Source: Pelotomaculum propionicicum
GTDB lineage: Bacteria > Bacillota > Desulfotomaculia > Desulfotomaculales > Pelotomaculaceae
Assembly: GCF_004369225.1 (NCBI RefSeq)
Contig: NZ_QFFZ01000006.1
Location: 78,328-142,327 of the forward strand
Direction of reading: 5' to 3'
Length of the DNA: 64,000 nucleotides
Shown piece by piece: positions 35,179 to 44,571 of the stretch (the first letter of the stretch is position 1; each line of letters starts with the position of its first letter). The notes under the pieces are model-generated. The model searched no databases. It worked only from the letters and a program-made list of their open reading frames with translations, and was not told the DNA's origin. The translations under genes were made by a program, and so were the position numbers.

Positions 35179-36158
35179 CGCGCTTCACCCCCGGGAAATT
35201 GCTCACAGTACCATTCAATCGTGTCTTTTAGCGCCTGCTCCAGCGGGTATTGCGGCTGCCAACCGAGTATCTTTTTCGCTTTTTCCGTACTGAGGTACTG
35301 GTGACGAATTTCCTTGGACGCTGTATTTTTAATGACCGGATGTAAATGCGAACAACCCATCAGACTTAGAATCTTATTAACCAGTTCAATAACGGTTATC
35401 TGGAGCTCATTGCTGAAATTAAAGGCTTCCCCATGTATCGGGATTTCGTCCATTTTTTGGGCCAGGAAAAGATACGCCTCCGCTCCATCCTTAACATAAA
35501 AATAGTCCCTGATATATGTGCCGTCACTGCGAATAACGGGACTTTCACCCTGCAAGGCCGACCGGATTGTACCGGGTACCAGGCGGTTGAAGTTCAGGTC
35601 CCCAGGGCCATAAAAGTTGCCGCAACGGGTAACGCACACCGGTTGGTCGTAAGTGTAACTGTACATTTGTGCAATTAAATCGGCACAGCTTTTCGAAACG
35701 TCATATGGGTGCCTGCCTTGCAACGGGGCTTCTTCTTTATACGGAAGGTGTTTATGTTCGCCATAAGCCTTATCACTGGAGGCTAGAATAATACGCTCCA
35801 CACCTTGATTCCGGCGGCATGCCTCCAACAGGTTCCAGGTGCCCCTGATGTTTGTATCAAAAGTGGACAGGGGGTTTTTTGTGGCAGTACTGACTATGGT
35901 CTGAGCAGCAAGGTGAAAGACGGTGTCTATTTCATATTCACTAATTGCTCTTTCCAATAGCATATAATTCTCCACATTGCCGTTAACTACAATTATTCTT
36001 TGTTTTAACTGTTCGGTGAAAAGCCTTGATTTTGGTACATAGTCCCTTACCAGACCTATTACATTGGCCCCCTTATCTAATAAAAGCTCACATAAGTGGG
36101 TGCCCAGGAGTCCCGTGCATCCGGTGACAAAGACATTTTTATCTCTCCAGTAACTCAT
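35175..36158 (-). CDS. CDP-glucose 4,6-dehydratase-like SDR
   Basis: About 327 residues of an extended [23 protein letters not shown] gives the NAD site, [20 protein letters not shown] and [16 protein letters not shown] the catalytic region, and [13 protein letters not shown] the YxxxK. The SSDKAYG motif and the presence of rfbF and rfbH make it the best candidate for the CDP-glucose 4,6-dehydratase (RfbG) step, giving CDP-4-keto-6-deoxyglucose. A related NDP-sugar epimerase cannot be excluded. ATG 36158 follows AAGGGG with seven or eight bases; the upstream in-frame ATG at 36194 has no such site. Confidence 0.8.
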   Translation of the reverse strand: MSYWRDKNVFVTGCTGLLGTHLCELLLDKGANVIGLVRDYVPKSRLFTEQLKQRIIVVNGNVENYMLLERAISEYEIDTVFHLAAQTIVSTATKNPLSTFDTNIRGTWNLLEACRRNQGVERIILASSDKAYGEHKHLPYKEEAPLQGRHPYDVSKSCADLIAQMYSYTYDQPVCVTRCGNFYGPGDLNFNRLVPGTIRSALQGESPVIRSDGTYIRDYFYVKDGAEAYLFLAQKMDEIPIHGEAFNFSNELQITVIELVNKILSLMGCSHLHPVIKNTASKEIRHQYLSTEKAKKILGWQPQYPLEQALKDTIEWYCEQFPGGEAR

Positions 36159-36205
36159 CTCACTGCCCCTTCTTTTTAAGGAACCGGAAAACACAACATA
36201 TTTTT

Positions 36206-36568
36206 TTATGCCACACCTGGCGGATCATCCGAAAAGCCATAATCGACAACTTTTATCTTAAGGAGGCTGGCTGCCCGGTTTCCGCTACCGTTAGTAGCCA
36301 CTATTGATATGTCTTGAATCCCCTCATCCTCTGCAGCCGGAATTCCGGTAATACGAGCGACGACATCGGAAGCGGGAAGTTCAGTTACTACACAAATTGC
36401 AGCCCAAAGCGGTAAATCTACAGCTTCAATCCCGGTAATCAGGCCATCGGGATCGGAGGCTACTATATCAATACTGAATGGTATGCCAATGAAGGCGTTC
36501 TGAATTTGATCCGGAACTACACATACAGTTGAACCACCGGTATTTTCAATTAATCCTTTATATACCAT
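36206..36568 (-). CDS. Single Ig-like domain protein
   Basis: A 120-residue protein that is a near copy of the C-terminal domain of the 32040 protein: [55 protein letters not shown] and the same end (DDPPGVA). No signal peptide. AGGTGG precedes ATG 36568. It is the first gene of the 36.6-to-24 kb minus-strand run. It is probably the upstream copy of the segmental duplication that also produced A/B pairs. Confidence 0.65.
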   Translation of the reverse strand: MVYKGLIENTGGSTVCVVPDQIQNAFIGIPFSIDIVASDPDGLITGIEAVDLPLWAAICVVTELPASDVVARITGIPAAEDEGIQDISIVATNGSGNRAASLLKIKVVDYGFSDDPPGVA

Positions 36569-36874
36569 ACATTACCACCTGAAATTATCATATTTTCATA
36601 CCTTTATATACTATTTAGAAACACTATTATTGCTACCTGTATCTTCTATTAAATAAACATTTTTACTTTTTCTGATATTGCAAGAACTAGTATAAAGGAG
36701 ATTTCCTTCAAAAATAATACAGCGAATATCTCGCCGTACCACCGCTCATAATATAGATATTTCCAGCAGTTTAAGTTCCAATGATCACCAAGTCTCTGAA
36801 ATGCACAACATTAGTGGCTGTTGGAGGACATCTTCGTTATCCTTCGGTTATTTTTTGGGTTGTTGTTAATCCTC
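36569..36874. other. Intergenic region upstream of the glycan operon
   Basis: AT-rich; should hold the promoter of the minus-strand cluster, but no clear consensus could be chosen. No gene seen. Confidence 0.4.
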
Positions 36875-36994
36875 TTAATTAAGCCAGATGAAGGGAAATC
36901 CAGGCGCCGCAAGGGCTACTCTAATACCGAAAATAGTCAAAATAAGAAAGAAAGGGCCAAATAACGGAAGGATAGGAATGCCAAACACTAACAT
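36875..36994 (-). CDS. 39-residue hydrophobic protein
   Basis: A short frame encoding MLVFGIPILPLFGPFFLILT and then IFGIRVALAAPGFPFIWLN. The strong ribosome binding site AGGGGGG lies eight bases before ATG 36994. The product is one long hydrophobic stretch rich in Phe, Ile, Leu, Pro and Gly, with a single Arg, so it should insert in or lie on a membrane. It is on the same strand as the glycan cluster, 306 bases upstream of its first gene. No family is recognised; small hydrophobic proteins of this sort are common in spore-formers. Confidence 0.6.
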   Translation of the reverse strand: MLVFGIPILPLFGPFFLILTIFGIRVALAAPGFPFIWLN

Positions 36995-37402
36995 TTAAGG
37001 AACCCCCCTAAAGTATTTTTTTAAAGCTGTTTACATTAGCAAACGATTGCAACGGGAATTTATACATTTCTTCCTTGAAGCTCTATTGTCAAGCTATCTT
37101 TTAGAACAATCGTTTGATGGAATTAGTAAATAATCCGGTTAACTACCCTCCTTCAATTTGCTGATAATCCATAGTATAGATTTTAAACATCATTTGTTAC
37201 TATAGTTGGGATAATTTTCTATAATTTTTAAACAGATTCTCTGCTCACCTGCTCTTAAAAGCCAGTGGACAACAGGTAACATTCAAAGCAATATTTGTCT
37301 AAGAGACTTTTATAAAGGAGGATGGTTCTAGTGGCGGAATTTTATTTATGACATAACTTATATAAGATGGAATTTTATGATAGATAATAGGAGGTAATAT
37401 AA
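36995..37402. other. Divergent intergenic region
   Basis: No gene longer than a few codons. AAAGGAGG at 37316-37323 is followed by a GTG at 37332 that reaches a stop after six codons, which may be the scar of a lost small gene. CATAACTTA at 37352-37360 fits the -10 pattern CATANNNTA of mother-cell sigma factors, but without a matching -35. Confidence 0.35.
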
Positions 37403-37825
37403 TTGCCTTGGACTTGCCAACTGGTTGATATACAGAAATCTGGAGAAAAACTTAAGCCAGGTGACATGTGGTTTGCCCCGTGGATGATTGAGCATAATGA
37501 TTTATCACATGAATATAAACGGGATTGGAAAGGAAAGCGTCCTCCTCTATTTATCAAACTGCCCAACAACCGTATCTGGGGTATTGATTTTAAATCTTCC
37601 GACAAGTATCAAAGTTGGACAGTTACAGGTGTTCCGCCGAAAATTACAGTTTATCCTTCTGTCAATAGTCCCGGTCCCAACGGTTATCATGGCTTTCTAG
37701 TATGCGGATTTCTTAGTGATGACATGGATGGGCGCTTGTATCATGGTTCGGGAAAAATAGTATTGAAAAGCATAGAAACATTGAAAACCTTCCTTGAAAA
37801 ATCAAAGATGGTTTTTGTAATTTAG
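37403..37825 (+). CDS. Hypothetical protein of 140 residues
   Basis: No family could be named with confidence. The protein has LKPGDMWFAPWMIEHNDLSH, RPPLFIKLPNNRIWGIDF, SWTVTGVPPKITVYPSVN and GYHGFLVCGFLSDDMDGR. The last two resemble small proteins of the DUF6527 kind often found in phage or accessory DNA, but the cysteines expected there are lacking. The start is TTG 37403 after AGGAGG. It is a single gene with no clear partner. No membrane or signal segments. Confidence 0.6.
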   Translation: MPWTCQLVDIQKSGEKLKPGDMWFAPWMIEHNDLSHEYKRDWKGKRPPLFIKLPNNRIWGIDFKSSDKYQSWTVTGVPPKITVYPSVNSPGPNGYHGFLVCGFLSDDMDGRLYHGSGKIVLKSIETLKTFLEKSKMVFVI

Positions 37826-37973
37826 GATGGTGTCAAATTATGACTATGGGAATATGATAAATCAATAACCATAAAAAGGTAATTTTTAGTAATTCCATGC
37901 TTGTTCATTTTGAAGATTATACCGGAGAGAACCGAACAACTTTTTTCATAACTCAGTATAGGGAGCAAAAAAG

Positions 37974-39557
37974 ATGGATGAAAAGCTACAAGCAAACCTT
38001 ATTCAACGCGTAGCGCTGGGTGATATTCTTCGCCGTGCCGCATTACGCCTGCCGGATAAGGAAGCAATGATAGAACACCGTGGCGGTAACCGGATCAGCC
38101 TAACCTATAGAGAGATGAATTCAAAAGCAAACCAATTTGCCAGGGCGCTGCAAAAACTTGGTTTGAGGAAGGGTGACAGGGTAGCTACAATTTGCCTTAA
38201 TTCCCATGAATATGTCTTGTGCATTTACGGCCTGGCCAAGGGCGGCTTTGTCTTTGTACCTGTAAATCCCGGTTTAAATCCTCTGGATATACTTTATATA
38301 CTTGAGAATAGCGGGGCTAACGCGCTAATCATAGACGATGTCTTTTTGCCGGCCCTTAGTCAATATATCGATAGACTTCATGGCATTACACATATCATTA
38401 CTTTACCTGTCACTGGCAAAAATAACGAAATACCATTCATAGATTTCAATTGGTTGCTAAGTGGTCAAACAGATGATGAAATCCTTGATGTAATAATAGA
38501 AGACAGGGATACACTCCAGATTATGTATACAAGCGGCACCACCGCAAAACCTAAAGGGGTTGTGGCATCCCATCTCGCTGTTTACCTCTCCTCACTTTAC
38601 AATTGCGTCGACCTCAATATCCGGTCTGACACAGTTTTGTTGGCATTGTTGCCAATGTGTCATTGCGCCCAGCACACGGCTGTCAACAGCATTATACATG
38701 TGGCAGCCGCTATGGTAATTATGCGATCCTTCACGCCAGACGCTTTCCTTGAAACGGCAAGCAGGGAAAAGATAAACTGGACTATGGCCCTGCCCATGGT
38801 TTACCGGACAATTTTAGAACATCCTGATCTGGATAAATACGACTTGTCCAGCCTGAAGACATGTTTATATGTGATGGCCCCTATTGACCGGAATACTTTT
38901 GAAAAGGCTCAAAAGAAATTCGGAAACGGATTTATGCTTGCTACTGGACAAACCGAAGCGTACCCCGCGACCAACTTTTTCCTGCCGCAGTGGCAAAGCT
39001 CAAAAGAAGGTAATTACTGGGGTATTTCCACTCATGGTTATGAAACAGCGATTATGGATGATAACGGCGATTTGCAGCCGCAAAAAGTCGTGGGGGAAAT
39101 TGTGTGGCGTGGTCCGGCTGTAATGAAAGAATACTACCGGGATGAGCATGCGACCCAAAAAAGTCGTCGTTACGGCTGGCATCATTCAGGTGATCTTGGT
39201 TACTTTGACGAAGATGGTTTACTTGTCTTTGTAGACCGTAAAAAGGATATGATAAAAACAGGCGGTGAGAACGTTCCTTCGATAAAAGTTGAAGAAGTGA
39301 TCATGTGCCACCCCAAGGTTGAAGCGGCGGCGGTTGTGGGTTTGACTCATAGAAGATGGATCGAGGCTGTTACCGCGTTTGTAGTATTACGAAAAGGTGC
39401 AGATCTTTCTGAAGAAGAGATTATCACCTGGTGCAAGAAAAAATTGGGTATTTTTGAAATCCCCAAAAAAGTTGTTTTTGTAGATGATTTACCACGCACA
39501 ACCACAGGAAAAGTGCAAAAAAATATACTCCGCTCTTCTTATAAAGACATATATTAA
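37974..39557 (+). CDS. Acyl-CoA synthetase (AMP-forming)
   Basis: A 527-residue ANL-superfamily ligase that activates a carboxylic acid to its CoA thioester through an acyl-adenylate. It has the A3 loop IMYTSGTTAKPKGVV, A5-type LATGQTEAYPATNF, A7 WHHSGDLGYFDEDG, RKKDMIKTGGENV and the A10 lysine in LPRTTTGKVQKNIL. Length and motifs fit long- or medium-chain fatty acid or aromatic acid ligases; the acid cannot be predicted. GGGAG precedes ATG 37974. It may supply acyl-CoA to the acyltransferases of the neighbouring cluster, though it is on the other strand. Confidence 0.88.
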   Translation: MDEKLQANLIQRVALGDILRRAALRLPDKEAMIEHRGGNRISLTYREMNSKANQFARALQKLGLRKGDRVATICLNSHEYVLCIYGLAKGGFVFVPVNPGLNPLDILYILENSGANALIIDDVFLPALSQYIDRLHGITHIITLPVTGKNNEIPFIDFNWLLSGQTDDEILDVIIEDRDTLQIMYTSGTTAKPKGVVASHLAVYLSSLYNCVDLNIRSDTVLLALLPMCHCAQHTAVNSIIHVAAAMVIMRSFTPDAFLETASREKINWTMALPMVYRTILEHPDLDKYDLSSLKTCLYVMAPIDRNTFEKAQKKFGNGFMLATGQTEAYPATNFFLPQWQSSKEGNYWGISTHGYETAIMDDNGDLQPQKVVGEIVWRGPAVMKEYYRDEHATQKSRRYGWHHSGDLGYFDEDGLLVFVDRKKDMIKTGGENVPSIKVEEVIMCHPKVEAAAVVGLTHRRWIEAVTAFVVLRKGADLSEEEIITWCKKKLGIFEIPKKVVFVDDLPRTTTGKVQKNILRSSYKDIY

Positions 39558-39666
39558 ATTTAATAAACAAAAAAGGATTGTGTATAATTTTCCGTTAATG
39601 GTATCATACAGCAATCTTAAGTCATAAACTGTAAATAATATTAAAATAGAAACGGAGTGAAGTTTA

Positions 39667-40011
39667 ATGTTTTTTTTAAACCCGGCGTTCAAATTTCCAT
39701 GGTTTGAACAGCCTCAAAATGAAACTAAACAAGGATTGGGTTTTTTAGAAAACTTTAGAGACAGGCTGGCGACAATCGGGGTTTATCAGGGTGAAGTTGT
39801 AAATGTGGATTACTCCGACTCAAAAGGAGTTGTTAAAAGAGTCGTAGGCGGGCCGCTGACTTTAATTGGTGGAAACTTTATCGAGCTTTCTGCGCCGTCC
39901 CCTTTTGGTATATTAACACTTATTCCTAATATGCCTGGCTTCCCTTCAATGGAACTGGTCAGAACTGTTATAATTCCCATCTCCAGTATACTCGATGTGA
40001 GAGTTGTGTAA
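39667..40011 (+). CDS. Hypothetical 114-residue protein, possibly Sm-like
   Basis: No clear family. After a short N-terminal part (MFFLNPAFKFPWFEQPQNE) comes a beta-rich block, VYQGEVVNVDYSDSKGVVKR, LTLIGGNFIELSAP and VIIPISSILDVRVV. Its order of strands resembles the Sm-like repeats of the 16394 protein, which suggests a similar small barrel. It lies 109 bases after the ligase gene and has a GGAGTG site before ATG 39667. No signal peptide. Confidence 0.55.
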   Translation: MFFLNPAFKFPWFEQPQNETKQGLGFLENFRDRLATIGVYQGEVVNVDYSDSKGVVKRVVGGPLTLIGGNFIELSAPSPFGILTLIPNMPGFPSMELVRTVIIPISSILDVRVV

Positions 40012-40027
40012 TAAATCTACAATCAAA

Positions 40028-40160
40028 GCTGCACAAAGTATTCCATGGTGTTGAACCAGCTTGCTCCCTCTACTCCGTGCCTGGTGAACACTTGGCTCGC
40101 TTGGTTCACTGTAGTCGATATGTAACAGGGAAGCTAGTTTTAACACCATGGACTTTGCAG
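40028..40160. repeat. 133-bp inverted-repeat element
   Basis: An imperfect inverted repeat with outer arms 40028-40069 and 40128-40160 (core CCATGGTGTT/AACACCATGG, then AGCTT/AAGCT and CCCT/AGGG). Inner arms CTAC/GTAG and GTGAAC/GTTCAC close on a 14-base loop. The whole can fold into one long hairpin. It lies just after the 39667 gene. It may be a MITE-like element or a structured RNA; no U-tract follows, so a simple terminator is less likely. Confidence 0.65.
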
Positions 40161-40221
40161 TATATAGATTACAGTGTTGGTCTTATATGCATGAATGAGT
40201 TTGTTGAAGCGTATATAAAGC

Positions 40222-41619
40222 TTATATTGGCTGTTTTGAATACCTGCTAAAAAATGAACATATTTGCAGGACTAATGCAACCAGTGGGTTTTTCATATAC
40301 CTTTCAAGACGCTTATAGCCCTCTTGTGCAGCCGCCAATTCCTGCTGAGCAAATAGATATGATCTTTTAAATTCTTCTTCTGTTTGCAGGGATTTTTTCA
40401 AATCATTGCTCAGGATACTGATTTCATCCATCAGTTTTCTTTCTTTGACTGCCGACGAGACCCTTTCTCTCTCAATTTTTTGTTTCAGCTCTACTATTTC
40501 TGTCTGCAGTTCGGCAACTTTGGTGCTGTGCAGTTCTTTTAATTCAGAAATCTTAATTTTATTCTCCCTGTCTCTGTCTTTATGGTTTTGTATTTTGGTA
40601 AACAGACCTTCCAGATTACCTTGGTTCTTTGCGAGTATTTCCTTAAGCCGGCCTGCTTCGGCCTGGTATTCCTTGCATCTTTTTACCCAAAGACGGCACT
40701 GGTATAAAATGCTGTTGGCTTTTGCTTCTAGTTTGGCCAGGTGTTCCCTGTATCGCAGAATCTCTCTTTTGCGGAGTGACAGCAGCAGGTCTTTTTCGGC
40801 CATCTGGGTCAATAAATATTCGTGCTGCCCGGCAAGTTCCATTTTTTCTGCAAGTGCAGCAGCAGCCTCTCTTTGTCCGCTGGCAGCTTCCTGAAAATTC
40901 TTCTGCATTGTTTCAAACATATTTCTCCATCTTGTCCGGTCATAATGCCAGCGTGATTTTTGCCTGCCCACAATGATCAAGAATTTTTTCAATAGGTCCT
41001 CATACATTACACGTGCAGTGGGGTTATAACTCCAAACCCCATCTCCCGCTATCTCAAAGTAAGGCAGTTTTTTCAACACACCTTCAATTGTTTTAAGGTC
41101 TGTCGAGCGCCAGGAGTTGATTAACTGGTGCAGTTGCTGTATGGACAAGCCCCCGGGGTGAATTTTCATGGCCTTAATCAAGAGGTTTTTCAAAGAATAG
41201 TGGCTTGTTTCAACTTCCCATTCAGTTAACCCCCAAAACCCGTTGTCCAATTGTATAAACCTGCCGTCTGAAATAAGGCATGCTTCCTCTGAAAGTATCT
41301 TTTTTGCTTTCTTTTTCTTTGAATTGGCGTTTTTCAATATTTCACGCAGGTTAAGTGCCTGTCCTTTTTTAAGCAGCAGTGAATAAAACTGATCGTTTTC
41401 TTTATTCCCCTCCAGGTCCAAACGCCAATTCTCTTTTTCCTTGTAAAAGCATGGGTTTTGATTAAGGCAAAGGTTGACTCTTTCCTCAACCTGCGGCAGG
41501 GAATAATCCTTCAGCATTCTTCTCTGAACATGAGGAGCAAGTTCTGCCACTGATAAAGCCTCAAAGAAAAAGAGAGTTTTCTTTAAAACGTCAGTTAAGG
41601 AATTTAGTTTCCCACCCAT
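40222..41619 (-). CDS. Winged-helix (HARE-like) and coiled-coil protein
   Basis: A 465-residue protein. Residues 1-215 look like three consecutive winged-helix modules of the HARE/RNA-polymerase-delta kind: LPQVEERVNLCLNQNPCFYK, LNLREILKNANSKKKKAKKI with RFIQLDNGFWGLTEW, and SIQQLHQLINSWRSTDLKTI with YFEIAGDGVWSYN. Residues 240-440 form a long coiled coil (KELHSTKVAELQTEIVELKQ). A weakly hydrophobic end follows (NPLVALVLQICSFFSRY). It could bind DNA through the first part and oligomerise through the second. It has no adjacent operon partner. Confidence 0.65.
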   Translation of the reverse strand: MGGKLNSLTDVLKKTLFFFEALSVAELAPHVQRRMLKDYSLPQVEERVNLCLNQNPCFYKEKENWRLDLEGNKENDQFYSLLLKKGQALNLREILKNANSKKKKAKKILSEEACLISDGRFIQLDNGFWGLTEWEVETSHYSLKNLLIKAMKIHPGGLSIQQLHQLINSWRSTDLKTIEGVLKKLPYFEIAGDGVWSYNPTARVMYEDLLKKFLIIVGRQKSRWHYDRTRWRNMFETMQKNFQEAASGQREAAAALAEKMELAGQHEYLLTQMAEKDLLLSLRKREILRYREHLAKLEAKANSILYQCRLWVKRCKEYQAEAGRLKEILAKNQGNLEGLFTKIQNHKDRDRENKIKISELKELHSTKVAELQTEIVELKQKIERERVSSAVKERKLMDEISILSNDLKKSLQTEEEFKRSYLFAQQELAAAQEGYKRLERYMKNPLVALVLQICSFFSRYSKQPI

Positions 41620-41665
41620 TTAACTTTTTCACCTTCCTTAAGATAAGTCCTTATATTTAATTCAT

Positions 41666-41869
41666 TTACAATGCTAAAATTCCTTTTATTTCCATGTCAT
41701 TAAATGGATATTTTTTCTTCCATTTTTCCACAATTATTTTTAAAAAATATTTACTGATTGGAGAAGGTATATTTTTCTTGCTTAACCTTATCCTTATACC
41801 ATATAATAAACTTAAGTGGTTGATATTTAGAATCAAATGGTTGTTATTGATGTTTAAATGGTTAGGCAT
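41666..41869 (-). CDS. Possible small AT-rich ORF
   Basis: A 67-codon frame upstream of the winged-helix gene. The second half (IVEKWKKKYPFNDMEIKGIL) looks protein-like, but the first half is Asn/Ile/Leu rich, as random AT-rich DNA would be, and only a weak GTGGG precedes the ATG. The surrounding 41620-41974 region has no other gene; it contains two GAACGGTC direct repeats near 41898 and 41919. Confidence 0.25.
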   Translation of the reverse strand: MPNHLNINNNHLILNINHLSLLYGIRIRLSKKNIPSPISKYFLKIIVEKWKKKYPFNDMEIKGILAL

Positions 41870-41974
41870 GGCCCACTTTCAAACACAAATTTAAACCGCG
41901 AACGGTCATCATGAAGGCCTGAACGGTCTGAGCATTTTAAGTGATTTAATCAAATCATTTTAGAGGGTGTTCTG

Positions 41975-42598
41975 ATGAGCAGTGCCTGCTGTGAAATTGA
42001 TATTATTGAAACCAATCGTGAAAATATTGTCGTGGAAGGCCCGGTACCGGCTGAAGACTTGCAAAAGCTGAGTATGAACGAGCAATTAAAGAATTTTCGT
42101 TCCCCTGCTGAACAGAAAAAAGCTTTAATTGAAATAGCCGGACTCCCGGAAGGTATGATTTATATTGCCAGGCATTATCGTGAAATAATCGGTTATGTGA
42201 CTTTTCACTACCCCGAGGGTTACAGCAGGTGGAGCAGACACCCCAATGTTATAGAATTGGGCGCCATAGAAATCAGCCCGCGCTGGCGCAAGCGCGGTAT
42301 AGCGGAACGGCTGCTCAGAGAAGCATTCAGCAACAGTGTCATGGAGGATTTTATTGTAATTACTATTGAGTTCTGCTGGCACTGGGATTTGGAGAGAAGC
42401 GGGCTGAGTTTGTTCAATTACCAAAAGATGCTGCAAAAGCTTTTTGGGGCTACTGACCTTAAAAGGCGGGCAACTGATGACCCTGATGTAACAGAGAACC
42501 CGGCCAATGTGTTTATGGCAAGGATAGGGAAAAACGTTGGAGCTGACGATATTAAAACCTTTGAAAGTATGCTTTTTGAAGAAGTAGGGATTCATTAA
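41975..42598 (+). CDS. AcuA-like GNAT acetyltransferase
   Basis: A 207-residue GNAT protein like AcuA, the protein acetyltransferase that inactivates acetyl-CoA synthetase by lysine acetylation in Bacillus. The acetyl-CoA binding loop is RWRKRGIAERLLREAF; the AcuA-typical EFCWHWDLERSGLSLFNYQK follows. The N-terminus (LSMNEQLKNFRSPAEQKKAL) also matches the family. There is no acuB or acuC beside it, and no acsA in the window; the acyl-CoA ligase at 37974 is a possible target. Ends at a strong shared terminator. Confidence 0.8.
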   Translation: MSSACCEIDIIETNRENIVVEGPVPAEDLQKLSMNEQLKNFRSPAEQKKALIEIAGLPEGMIYIARHYREIIGYVTFHYPEGYSRWSRHPNVIELGAIEISPRWRKRGIAERLLREAFSNSVMEDFIVITIEFCWHWDLERSGLSLFNYQKMLQKLFGATDLKRRATDDPDVTENPANVFMARIGKNVGADDIKTFESMLFEEVGIH

Positions 42599-42634
42599 AA
42601 AACCTGCCGCACGCAATGTGCGGCAGGTTTTTTA
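42595..42634. terminator. Bidirectional terminator between acuA-like gene and guaB
   Basis: A 12-bp stem (AACCTGCCGCAC with GTGCGGCAGGTT, 42601-42629) is flanked by AAAAAA on the left and TTTTTTAG on the right. It serves both convergent genes. Confidence 0.92.
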
Positions 42635-42658
42635 GTATCTATTTTATTTTCTTTAGTA

Positions 42659-44221
<1,563 letters not shown>

Positions 44222-44236
44222 CTATAGCTTATTTTT

Positions 44237-44263
44237 ATAAAAAAAGAGGGCGTATTGCCCTCT
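44237..44263 (-). terminator. Terminator of the small 44263 gene
   Basis: AGAGGGC pairs with GCCCTCT around a five-base loop and is followed on the minus strand by TTTTTTTA. The stem reaches the stop codon of the gene. Confidence 0.85.
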
Positions 44264-44496
44264 TAGTCCTGACCCATTACGGAGTCAATTCCGTGTGTGT
44301 AAAAGTGATCCCTCAAATGATAAACTAATTTTTCCGGCACTTCAAACTCCTGCGCCATTTCAGAATCAGTCTTGTTTTTCTCAATGCCCTCAATCAGCCG
44401 GTCTACATTCACCCCTACTTCATCAGCCATTTCCTTCAGACTTGGCTCCGAACTCCAGGGAACCCTGCTCACGTTAAGAAAATCATACTGCTCCAT
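44263..44496 (-). CDS. Small helical protein, possible helix-turn-helix
   Basis: A 77-residue protein. SLKEMADEVGVNVDRLIEGI followed by KTDSEMAQEFEVPEKLVYHL looks like two successive helix-turn-helix-like pairs. It is acidic overall, so DNA binding is uncertain. A ribosome binding site of the GGGGGG type precedes ATG 44496. It lies 75 bases after the mscS gene in the same direction and has its own terminator. A small protein of unknown function, perhaps conserved in related Clostridia. Confidence 0.65.
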   Translation of the reverse strand: MEQYDFLNVSRVPWSSEPSLKEMADEVGVNVDRLIEGIEKNKTDSEMAQEFEVPEKLVYHLRDHFYTHGIDSVMGQD

Positions 44497-44571
44497 AATA
44501 TACCCCCCTGTTTTTGTATTTTACCCGCGGGGGGACAATTAATACCACGCCCGGATTGAAATGACAGGCGC

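Noticed and set aside
37352..37360. CATAACTTA as a sporulation sigma promoter for the 37403 gene
   Set aside because: No matching -35 AC element at the proper distance, so not listed as a promoter.
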